Under the pieces are notes generated by a model. The model worked only from the letters and a program-made list of their open reading frames with translations, was not told the origin of the DNA and did no database searches. From NCBI RefSeq assembly GCF_002077155.1, contig NZ_CP015027.1:620001-684000 (forward strand): a stretch of 64,000 nucleotides of DNA, in the 5' to 3' direction. This stretch comes from Sporosarcina sp. P33. Its GTDB lineage: Bacteria; Bacillota; Bacilli; Bacillales_A; Planococcaceae. Positions 25,751-32,894 of this stretch are shown here, piece by piece (positions within the stretch are counted from its first letter, which is position 1; every line of letters starts with the position of its first letter). Position numbers and translations under genes: made by a program.

Positions 25751-26155
25751 CTAGTCTTTTGAAGACTGGAACATTTTACGATCCACTGATAATAACTGAC
25801 TTCCGCTAATGACAAGTACAACCGCCATCGTTAATAACGCTACATCTAATTCATAACCTGCCGCTTCAGCACCCATGAAACCGAGAGATAATTTTACTTT
25901 AAAAATAGCGCCAAGTAATACGATCGCAATTAAACCTGATACGATTCTCGTTCCAAACCCAACAATTAAAGCGATTCCTCCGATTAATTCAATGAACGCT
26001 ACAACATAACCTAAGCTGCCCATAATACCAATACTTTCAAACCAACCCGCTACATTACCAAGACCCATTTGAAATTTAGCAATCCCATGAATAAGAAACG
26101 TAACCCCTAGAACGACACGAAGTAACAACAAACTCAATTCATAATTTTTTCCCAT
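25751..26155 (-). CDS. DoxX-family membrane protein (CatD-like)
   Basis: A 134-aa protein with four membrane helices and the DoxX signature: LLLLRVVLGVTFLIHGIAKF, then GYVVAFIELIGGIALIVGFGTR. In B. subtilis CatD is a DoxX protein encoded with the catechol dioxygenase CatE; here both occur in one cluster facing a YodB/CatR-like regulator, separated by two oxidoreductase genes. A role in the membrane side of quinone or thiol stress defence is inferred. AAAGGAG is seven bases before the ATG. Confidence 0.85.
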   Translation of the reverse strand: MGKNYELSLLLLRVVLGVTFLIHGIAKFQMGLGNVAGWFESIGIMGSLGYVVAFIELIGGIALIVGFGTRIVSGLIAIVLLGAIFKVKLSLGFMGAEAAGYELDVALLTMAVVLVISGSQLLSVDRKMFQSSKD

Positions 26156-26236
26156 TTTATATTCTCCTTTATTTCTGTTTATTAAATTTTATTGGATAGA
26201 ATTTCAGCTAAACATTCGTATTTCTACTCTTTCTGT

Positions 26237-26788
26237 TTATGATCTTACTGTTTTTAACGCACTACTCCATTCTACAACCTCATTAAGCATCATATAGATA
26301 TTTTCATCATGTAGGGCTTGAGGTTTAAAATCAGTGCCATTTTCAAATTCAGTAAATAAAGATAAAGTTGGATGTGTGCGGACATCAGCAATTTTTAGCT
26401 CGCCACATATACCACGTAAATGTTCCGTTGCACGGGCTCCGCCAGTAGAACCATAACTGACAAAACCAGCAGCTTTGTTATGCCATGCTTCTCTGGCAAA
26501 ATCAAGAGCATTTTTTAATGCACCTGAAATGCTATGATTGTATTCTTGAACGATGAATACAAATCCATCCAAGCTAGCCAGTTTTTCATTCCAAGCTGTA
26601 ATTCCTGGTTCTGTTCCGTCAGTTGTTCCTAAAAAAGGTAATTCAAAGTCTGCAATATCTACAATTTCATAATTTGCATCTCCACGTTTGTCAGCAATAC
26701 CCTTTACCCACTCTCCAACTTGTGGACTTACTCTCCCTTGTCTTGTACTCCCCAAAATAATTCCAATGTTTAATTTTTCATTTGTCAT
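26237..26788 (-). CDS. NADPH-dependent FMN reductase
   Basis: Flavodoxin-like reductase of 183 residues: FMN phosphate loop GIILGSTRQGRVSPQVGEW, the YNHSISGALKNALDF segment, and FVSYGSTGGARA. It belongs to the group with azoreductase/quinone reductase and chromate reductase activity. ATG at 26788 has AAGGAGG eight bases upstream; an in-frame ATG at 26839 with AGGTGG could give a 17-residue longer form (starting MGFLEKLFGR). Context with catE- and catD-like genes suggests two-electron reduction of quinones, an inference. Confidence 0.85.
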   Translation of the reverse strand: MTNEKLNIGIILGSTRQGRVSPQVGEWVKGIADKRGDANYEIVDIADFELPFLGTTDGTEPGITAWNEKLASLDGFVFIVQEYNHSISGALKNALDFAREAWHNKAAGFVSYGSTGGARATEHLRGICGELKIADVRTHPTLSLFTEFENGTDFKPQALHDENIYMMLNEVVEWSSALKTVRS

Positions 26789-26873
26789 TTTGTCTTCCTC
26801 CTTGTGTGTTCTTCCAAATAATTTTTCTAAAAAACCCATGACTTACACCACCTATGCTTTTTACAGTGCGAAT

Positions 26874-27947
26874 TTACCTTCTTGTTTCTTTCCGAACGAT
26901 TGGAGCAATCTCTGTAGCTAATAACTCAATACCTTCAGCTACTTTTTTAAACGGTATACCACCTATATCAATCTGTGCCATCAAACGTTGATGTCCAAAA
27001 AGTTCATATTGATGAAGGATTTTCTCTATGATTTGTTGCGGACTGCCTACGAATAATGCAGTATCAGGAGCTGTCATTTGTTCAAAATCTGCACGCGATA
27101 ACCTTCTTCCGCTCATCCCACGTTGTTCATTAACATATGACCAGTAATTCGAATAATAAGGATAAAACTCATCCTTTGCTTGTTGAGTTGTCTTTGAAAA
27201 GTACCCATGACCTGTTATACCGACCTTTAAATCTTCTGGAGCATATCCAGCCCCGATGCCAACTTGACGGTACAGATCAACTAATGGCTTAAATCGTTTA
27301 GGATCACCGCTGAGGATCACTAATGCCATCCCAATACCTAACCTGCCAGCGCGGGCTGCACTTTCTGGCGTTCCCACAACACCACCCCATATCCGTAACT
27401 CCTTCTGATAAGGGCGAGGTGCAATTTCAGCATTCCTTAATGGCGAACGAAAGTGACCATTCCAAGTAATTCTCTCGTTTTCGTTAAGCTTTAAAAGTAA
27501 GTCTAGGTTTTCAGTGAATAATGCATCATAGTCATTTGTGTCATAACCGAAAAGTGGGAACGATTCTATAAATGCGCCACGACCCGCAATAATTTCCGCA
27601 CGTCCATCCGAAAGTAAATCCAAAGTTGCAAAGTCTTCGAATAAACGAACAGGATCGATCGTACTTAATACTGACGTAGCACTTGTCAATTTAATTCGTT
27701 TCGTCACCTGAGCTATGGCAGCTAAGACAACCGCCGGCGAGGAAGTAGCATAATCTAATCGATGATGTTCACCTACACCAAAGATGTCCAAACCGGCCTC
27801 ATCAGCGAGTTTGGCCGCTTCGATAATCTCCTTCGTTCTTTGCCCTGCACTAATTGTTTTTCCGGTAACCGGATCTACTCCTATATCTCCAAGTGTATAT
27901 AGACCAATTTCAATCCCTGGATTTTCAGACTGTTCTTTTTTAGTCAT
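26874..27947 (-). CDS. LLM-class flavin-dependent oxidoreductase
   Basis: A 357-aa bacterial-luciferase-like protein: IEIGLYTLGDIG at the N terminus, LDIFGVGEHHR, ATSVLSTIDPVRLFEDFATLDLLSDGRAEIIAGRG, and a C-terminal QLIEKIL-like helix. Members use reduced FMN, which the neighbouring FMN reductase could supply, to oxygenate or oxidise small molecules. GAGGA precedes the ATG by nine bases. It is 24 bp after the catE-like gene in the same direction, in one operon. Confidence 0.85.
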   Translation of the reverse strand: MTKKEQSENPGIEIGLYTLGDIGVDPVTGKTISAGQRTKEIIEAAKLADEAGLDIFGVGEHHRLDYATSSPAVVLAAIAQVTKRIKLTSATSVLSTIDPVRLFEDFATLDLLSDGRAEIIAGRGAFIESFPLFGYDTNDYDALFTENLDLLLKLNENERITWNGHFRSPLRNAEIAPRPYQKELRIWGGVVGTPESAARAGRLGIGMALVILSGDPKRFKPLVDLYRQVGIGAGYAPEDLKVGITGHGYFSKTTQQAKDEFYPYYSNYWSYVNEQRGMSGRRLSRADFEQMTAPDTALFVGSPQQIIEKILHQYELFGHQRLMAQIDIGGIPFKKVAEGIELLATEIAPIVRKETRR

Positions 27948-27971
27948 AATCGTATTTTTCCTCTTCTACTT

Positions 27972-28820
27972 TTAGACTCTTAATTGAATACGATTTCCAG
28001 AAGGATCGATCGCAATCACTGAACCGTTTTCTTCCATAACAGTTGCGCCGATGCTCTTCAACTGAGCGATCATTTTATGTTTCTTTTCTTCATTAGGAAG
28101 CATTAAAGTAAATGATTCTAGTCCAGCACTATTAGGAAACGGTTTAGGTGCGCCTACACCGTTCCACGTATTTAAAGCGATATGGTGGTGGTACTTACCG
28201 TCCGAAAGAAATAGCGCCTGATTACCATAGCGGTTCACTACCTCTAACCCCAGCCCTTTCGTGTAAAACTCTTCTGTCGTTTTTAGTTCGGATACATGTA
28301 AATGAATATGCCCCATCACCGTGCCTGCCGGAAGACCATTCCATGTATGTGGTTTTACGCCAGATAATAGCTCAGGAAAATTGATTGGATCATTTGCCAT
28401 TGCAACTTCACCTTTATCCCAATCCCATTTTGATGGATGACGGTCTACATAGATCTCAATTCCATTCCCATCTGGATCGGATAAATAAAGAGCTTCACTG
28501 ACAAGGTGATCTGCTGATCCAATCTGGAAACGATTTTCTATAAAATGCTGCACGATTTTGGCTAAGTCAGATCGTTCAGGTAGAAGTAATGCAAAGTGAT
28601 AGAGCCCCGTTGTTCTTCCTTGCTTTGGAAGAACGTTTTCCGGCTGTTCGATTGATAATAAAACGGTCTTTCCATCCGCAGTTAAATGAACTTTTCGTTC
28701 CGTTTTTTCCAATACTTTAAAGCCGATTATTTCTTGATAAAACGCTAATGCACGCTCTATATTTTGTACCTTTAAATTGACTTGACCGACGAATGTGATC
28801 GGTTCACGATGAAAGTTCAT
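27972..28820 (-). CDS. catE: Catechol-2,3-dioxygenase-type VOC protein
   Basis: A 282-aa ring-cleaving-dioxygenase-like protein with two glyoxalase/VOC modules: LTADGKTVLLSIE, TGLYHFALLLPERSDL, YLSDPDGNGIEIYVDR in the first, and GHIHLHVSELKTTEEFY, HHHIALNTWNG in the second. This closely matches B. subtilis CatE (285 aa), an extradiol dioxygenase that opens catechol and confers catechol resistance. AGGAGG lies eight bases before the ATG. First gene of the cluster; a consensus promoter (28888-28916) overlaps a 23-bp inverted repeat facing the HxlR regulator gene. Confidence 0.87.
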   Translation of the reverse strand: MNFHREPITFVGQVNLKVQNIERALAFYQEIIGFKVLEKTERKVHLTADGKTVLLSIEQPENVLPKQGRTTGLYHFALLLPERSDLAKIVQHFIENRFQIGSADHLVSEALYLSDPDGNGIEIYVDRHPSKWDWDKGEVAMANDPINFPELLSGVKPHTWNGLPAGTVMGHIHLHVSELKTTEEFYTKGLGLEVVNRYGNQALFLSDGKYHHHIALNTWNGVGAPKPFPNSAGLESFTLMLPNEEKKHKMIAQLKSIGATVMEENGSVIAIDPSGNRIQLRV

Positions 28821-28868
28821 TTTTATGTTTCCTCCTAGTAGATTAATTAATACGAATTAGTAGTTAGT

Positions 28869-28891
28869 TAGTTACCTTATGTAAGTAACTA
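28869..28891. promoter_or_regulatory. Putative HxlR-type operator overlapping the catE promoter
   Basis: TAGTTAC-N9-GTAACTA, an inverted repeat with perfect 7-bp arms, overlaps the -10 of the catE promoter by four bases. It suits repression by the divergent YodB/CatR-like protein. Confidence 0.65.
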
Positions 28892-28916
28892 TACATCGAC
28901 ACATTATGATAGTCAA
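28888..28916 (-). promoter_or_regulatory. Promoter of the catE cluster
   Basis: Minus-strand TTGACT, 17-bp spacer, TATAGT: a near-consensus SigA promoter. Confidence 0.8.
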
Positions 28917-28939
28917 GAAAAAATCAGATGAAAAGTAAT

Positions 28940-28967
28940 TTGATTACTATTAATAACCATGTATACT
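28940..28967 (+). promoter_or_regulatory. Promoter of the HxlR regulator gene
   Basis: TTGATT, 16-bp spacer, TATACT. A direct repeat ACTATTAA occurs at 28946 and 28965, spanning the spacer and the -10, and may be a second regulator site. Confidence 0.7.
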
Positions 28968-28989
28968 ATTAAGTAAGGAGTTGATTAAA

Positions 28990-29304
28990 ATGGAGAAGTT
29001 GATTTGTCCAAGATTTGAAAAAGCTTTAGGTTATTTAAGCCAAAAGTGGACGGGTCTCATTATTTACCATCTTCTACCTGGTCCACAACGTTTTTGCACG
29101 ATCGAATCATCGATCGGTGTAAGTGGCAGAGTCCTGTCGGAGAGGTTAAAGGATTTGGAAAACGAGGGAATTATAAAGCGAGATGTATTTCCAGAAACTC
29201 CCGTTCGCATCGAATATTCGTTAACTGAAAAAGGGATCGCTTTAGAACCCGTTATGAGAGAAATGGAGAAATGGTCGGAAAATTGGGTGGGGACAGATCG
29301 TTAA
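28990..29304 (+). CDS. HxlR-family redox-sensing regulator (YodB/CatR-like)
   Basis: A 104-aa winged-helix protein: LICPRFEKALGYLSQKWTGLIIYHLLPGPQRF, SGRVLSERLKDLENEGIIKR, and wing PVRIEYSLTEKG. Cys6 sits exactly where YodB has the conserved Cys6 that senses quinones and diamide. ATG at 28990 follows AAGGAG by nine bases. It is divergent from the catE-like operon with an operator candidate between them, the arrangement of a local repressor released by electrophiles. Identity as YodB or CatR orthologue is not decided; both respond to catechol and quinones. Confidence 0.88.
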   Translation: MEKLICPRFEKALGYLSQKWTGLIIYHLLPGPQRFCTIESSIGVSGRVLSERLKDLENEGIIKRDVFPETPVRIEYSLTEKGIALEPVMREMEKWSENWVGTDR

Positions 29305-29454
29305 CAACTTTTCGTCCCAATCTCTTTTTCTATATACAGATTAGTGTTGACAAGAAACTCAATTCATACGCGTCACCTGTTCATTTCACTAGTATAAAAC
29401 TAAATTAAACGTCAATAAGAGTTGTTTATGGCACTATAAAAATGTAGGGAATGG

Positions 29455-29719
29455 CATTCACCGAAAGGTGCAAAGTCGAGCGCTATTATTTATAGTATTG
29501 TAGAAACGGCAAAGGAGAATGGACTAAGTCCATTTGAATATTTGAAGTATCTATTTGAACGGTTGCCAAATATTGATACAACAAATAAAGAGGCATTAGA
29601 TCAGCTCTTGCCATGGTCAGCAAGTATTCCATTACATTGTCAAAGCCCAAAATAAAATCTTAACTAAAGTATAAACAAACCCATACCTGAATAATAGGTG
29701 TGGGTTATTTGACGCTTAC
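29455..29719 (+). mobile_element. 3' end of a second IS66 element (remnant)
   Basis: Codes for a decayed transposase C terminus ([19 protein letters not shown] ... EALDQLLPWSASIP) ending at a TAA at 29653, followed by the right inverted repeat, read reversed as GTAAGCGTCAAATAACCCAC, at 29700-29719. It is homologous but clearly not identical to tnpC at 22763, so it derives from another IS66 copy. No left end or tnpA/B is present. Confidence 0.85.
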
Positions 29720-29770
29720 CATATCTGAAAGGACATTTAAGATATCATATCTCATAAGAGGTGGACACGT

Positions 29771-30421
29771 ATGACAACAGCAATTAAAACACTTTCGGCA
29801 ATCGTCTATAATCGTAAATCAAGAGGAGAATTAGAGGACTTACAAAAACACAAAAAGGAATTATTGTCCTACTGTGAACGTAATAATTTTAGTTTTGCTT
29901 ACTTTGAAGAAATAGCTTTCAGCGTCGATGAGGAACGAATCGAATATTTAAAGTTAATCAAGGAAATTGAATCAGCTAAATATTACGTTTTGGTCATAAC
30001 GGATTTATCACGATTAACACGAAATTTAAAGCAACAGCTTGAGTTATTTGAACTACTTGAGAAATATAATATGATTGTTCACAGCCGATTAGACGGAATC
30101 ATTAACCCATCAGATAGCATGGGTGAAATGATGTCCGTTATCAAAGGCATGTTTAACCAATCAGCGTATAAAGAAACGTCTAAGAAAATGCACTTAGGAC
30201 GCTTGCAAAGTGCCAGAGAAGGTAAGTGGGTTGGCGTACCGCCTTATGGCTACAAAATGAACAAGGAGACTCTACGATTAGAACCTGACGAAATTGAAGC
30301 ACCTAACGCAAGGCGTATCTTTATGGAGGTTATAGAAGGATATTCAATTACTGACATTAGTGTAGGTTCAATTCCAGAGATACTATTTTATTTATATTGC
30401 TCATTAAAATTTATAGATTAA
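29771..30421 (+). pseudogene. Large serine recombinase, C-terminally truncated
   Basis: 216 residues resembling the N-terminal resolvase domain of large serine recombinases: YNRKSRGELEDL with the catalytic Ser, VLVITDLSRLTRN, SRLDGIINPSDSMGEMM, then GVPPYGYKMN leading into the recombinase domain. The frame departs from family sequence after about residue 195 and stops, where 450-550 residues are expected. The DNA-binding zinc and coiled-coil parts are missing, so it is very likely inactive. It is a relic of an integrated element; the neighbouring small genes may be its cargo. Confidence 0.8.
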
Positions 30422-30872
30422 CTTCATCTATTTCTATCTCAGACAAATCGATAAATTCTAGTTCCATTTCTGCTTCTGCTTTCGAACGATAAACGGTAAT
30501 TTTATCATAGGGTTTCAAGTTGTCTTGCCATGATTCTATATTACTCAGAAAACCTTCTCCGTTTTCAGAGATTAGCAAGCATTCTAAATCCTTATTGATA
30601 TAACAGAGTGGTGCGTCACTTTCTAGGTCACATTGTTGTCCAACGGTTCCGATAAATCCACCTTTACTATCTTTTGCCATAATATCTACATGTGGAACCG
30701 TATAAAATTCTAAATGTGGAATATAATCGTTAGCATATTTTTGATACTCCTCATTTCTATCATAAACACTCATAGAATAAATTGTTGTACCTGCTGATAT
30801 AATCTCAGTTTCTTTTAAAAATACAGTTATGGCCCCAGTTAATTCTGTTCTATCTAGATAAACTTTTCGCAT
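30411..30872 (-). CDS. Hypothetical protein (153 aa)
   Basis: A soluble 153-aa acidic protein with no recognised domain, rich in beta-strand-like stretches (TTIYSMSVYDRNEE, PHVDIMAKDSKGGFIGTVGQ, DKITVYRSKAEAEMELEFIDL). GGAGG is six bases before the ATG, and that ribosome binding site lies inside a small upstream gene that ends just after this start, indicating coupling. It converges with and slightly overlaps the truncated recombinase at its end. Function unknown. Confidence 0.6.
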   Translation of the reverse strand: MRKVYLDRTELTGAITVFLKETEIISAGTTIYSMSVYDRNEEYQKYANDYIPHLEFYTVPHVDIMAKDSKGGFIGTVGQQCDLESDAPLCYINKDLECLLISENGEGFLSNIESWQDNLKPYDKITVYRSKAEAEMELEFIDLSEIEIDEVNL

Positions 30873-31006
30873 CTTTTACCTCCGTCAAATCTATATTTAT
30901 GCAGATATCCATGTTGCTTTAATGTACGGTCAATTAAGCTTTGTACAATCATTATCAACAAAGAAAAGCCAATTAAAAACAGGAGAATTTCTAGTAAGTA
31001 GTCCAA
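30854..31006 (-). CDS. 50-aa single-helix membrane protein, unknown
   Basis: From TTG at 31006, with GGAG nine bases upstream, the frame reads MDYLLEILLFLIGFSLLIMI then QSLIDRTLKQHGYLHKYRF, giving one membrane helix and a basic cytoplasmic tail; the stop is at 30854. A longer start at 31033 (59 codons) has no ribosome binding site. It overlaps the start of the 153-aa gene by 19 bases. With the lipoprotein upstream it forms a compact minus-strand operon. No family recognised. Confidence 0.45.
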   Translation of the reverse strand: MDYLLEILLFLIGFSLLIMIVQSLIDRTLKQHGYLHKYRFDGGKRCEKFI

Positions 31007-31063
31007 ATTAATCCACTCCACTTCTAAAATCATACGTTTCGTAAGGTAGTTCTACTTTCTATC

Positions 31064-31512
31064 TCAAAGTTCTTTTTCAGTAATTATCTTATATAAAATC
31101 TCTGAGTCCTTTATTGGAAGTTTGATATATTTTGCTTGACTTTCAGCAATTATCTCTAATCTATCTCTAATCTATCTCTATTTGGAGTCACCCATATAGC
31201 ATAGTTAATCGAACCCAAGCTAAAACGATATTCAGGAGGAGATGCCATATCCACTTCAACGTTCTCTTCCCATTCAGCGTTTTCAATTATTTCTGCAACA
31301 GTCTTTATTTCATCAGGTTTAACAACTTCTTTTATATTTTTATAGTCTTCACTTTCGCGTTTCTCAACTGTAAACGGTTTTACTTCAACATCTTCAGTTT
31401 GTGGAATCACTGATTGTATTTCTTGTGGTGCTTTTATTGTTTCTTCTTGATTACAACCAACTAATGCAAAACACAATACGATAAATAATGTAAATACACC
31501 TATCCTTTTCAT
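31064..31512 (-). pseudogene. Lipoprotein gene frameshifted by an 11-bp tandem duplication
   Basis: The N terminus has a lipoprotein signal peptide (MKRIGVFTLFIVL, lipobox LVGC). The frame as written stops at 31156 after NRDRLEID, 118 residues. Two perfect 11-bp units (AGAGATAGATT on the minus strand, 31158-31179) lie at this point. Removing one unit restores reading to a TGA at 31064, adding about 26 residues, IIAESQAKYIKLPIKDSE and on, a natural C-terminal helix. ATG at 31512 has GGGGG six bases upstream. The truncated protein may still be made. Family unknown. Confidence 0.7.
31158..31179. repeat. 11-bp tandem duplication in the lipoprotein gene
   Basis: AATCTATCTCT occurs twice without gap (31158-31168 and 31169-31179); 11 is not a multiple of three, so the duplication shifts the frame. 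Confidence 0.95.
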
Positions 31513-31558
31513 ACCCATCCCCCTTTTTCATTAAAAGGTACTTTCAAGATATAGCCTT

Positions 31559-31588
31559 AATTCCGCAAAATGGCCCGTTTGCGGAATT
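31559..31588. repeat. GCCCG-loop hairpin with perfect 11-bp arms
   Basis: AATTCCGCAAA / TTTGCGGAATT around ATGGCCCG, 47 bp upstream of the lipoprotein start. Same design as the motif at 21054. Confidence 0.7.
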
Positions 31589-31739
31589 GTCCTTATCACA
31601 CAAACACACCCAATTCAGGAACAATTTACTTTACTCAGATATAATCATTGGTTGAACGTTTATTAACCAGGTTGTCTCACTTTTTATTTACCGAAAAGGA
31701 AAAGCCGCTGACGATTAACACAATGGCAGCTTTGCCTCT

Positions 31740-31946
31740 TCATTTCCCTTTAAAGAAAAATGAAGAGATAAGGAGTAAAGTCGAAATTATAATACCTCCC
31801 AATTGAAATGCTTCCAAACTTTCTACAGAAAATTTGGTCGCTAATCCTGTCACATGTAATAAAAGCAGGATTGCCATGGAACCCATTATTACAGCGAAAG
31901 AGACTTTTTGAATTGTCCTTCTTTTGCATGTATTCTCCTTTCCCAA
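31740..31946 (-). CDS. Small membrane protein, unknown (68 aa)
   Basis: A basic N terminus (KRRTIQKV) is followed by two hydrophobic helices (about residues 15-33 and 48-65) and a short basic end FFFKGK. TTG at 31946 lies nine bases after AAAGG; ATG at 31955 directly abuts that site and is less likely. A weak terminator AAAGCTGC / GCGGCTTT follows near 31695-31732. No family recognised. Confidence 0.5.
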   Translation of the reverse strand: MGKENTCKRRTIQKVSFAVIMGSMAILLLLHVTGLATKFSVESLEAFQLGGIIISTLLLISSFFFKGK

Positions 31947-32223
31947 CGTATCCATCCTTTCAAACTCTAAATTTCCTCTCCTGTACAGTTTATTAATGTG
32001 AACTTTATGTATTTAGATTGAATTTCATTACTAGTTGTTGTATCCATTGGCAATCACGCCTGGCAGCGTCATTTTACAATGTTGTCTGATTTTAGAATCA
32101 TTACACTCTTTCTTCTTAACAGTATTATACCAATAATATACAAAAAACTTTAATAAAAAGAAAAAGCACCGCTGTATGCGATGCTGTATACTGCTGTAAC
32201 ACTTACTTTCGGTTTGATGTTTT

Positions 32224-32763
32224 TTACTTAATCACCTTTAATACTTGCTTAAACTCTTCCGTGCCTGCTTCACCGAGAAGTTCGTATAATGCGGTTTCCA
32301 CGCATGTTCCCGCAATCCCGAGCGCATTCATTTTCTGCAGGCCGATCCGTTTATTATCTTCGGTCCGGGAAGTAACTGCATCCGTCACAACTTCTACTTC
32401 ATAGTCCTGCTTTGCCAAATCTGCCGCGGTCATATAAACACAAATATGCGTTTCAATTCCCGCAATCAATATTTGTTTGCGGTCCAAGTCTTTTAATTGT
32501 TTCATGAACTCTTCATTGCGCGCCCCGCTGAATGTCATTTTCGCAATCGGCTTCTGGCCTTCAAGAAGACTTGCCAAGGATTCAGTTGTCGGTCCCAGGC
32601 CATCCGGGTATTGTTCAAGCCAAAGAATTGGGATGTTCATCACTTGCAGACCTTTGATCAGTTTCTCCAGATTGTCATGCAGCACTTCACTGTCTTCTAC
32701 AATTTGTGCGAGTTTCCCTTGTACATCCACCAAAACAAATACAGTTTGATCTCTTTTTAGCAT
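32224..32763 (-). CDS. Isochorismatase-family cysteine hydrolase (YcaC-like)
   Basis: A 179-aa alpha/beta hydrolase with the catalytic triad of the family: Asp in FVLVDVQGK, Lys in IAKMTFSGA, and Cys in IAGIETHICVYMTA. The cis-peptide motif before the Cys (GIETH) is present. The substrate, an amide or enol ether, is unknown; YcaC-like members are common in Bacillales. ATG at 32763 with GGAGG seven bases upstream is preferred over the frame start at 32787. Monocistronic. Confidence 0.85.
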   Translation of the reverse strand: MLKRDQTVFVLVDVQGKLAQIVEDSEVLHDNLEKLIKGLQVMNIPILWLEQYPDGLGPTTESLASLLEGQKPIAKMTFSGARNEEFMKQLKDLDRKQILIAGIETHICVYMTAADLAKQDYEVEVVTDAVTSRTEDNKRIGLQKMNALGIAGTCVETALYELLGEAGTEEFKQVLKVIK

Positions 32764-32845
32764 TGCCCTTCCTCCCCTTTCGCTCATTGCCGCTAGTATA
32801 GCATATTTACAGATTCTTTAGAGAAAACGATAGTTGATACTGACT

Positions 32846-32885
32846 AAAAGACAGCCCCTCTTCCCGTCAGGAAGTGAGGCTGTCT
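32846..32885 (-). terminator. glcB terminator
   Basis: AGACAGCC ... GGCTGTCT stem with inner pairing CTTCC / GGAAG, followed by TTTT on the minus strand. Confidence 0.82.
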
Positions 32886-32894
32886 GTAAATACA

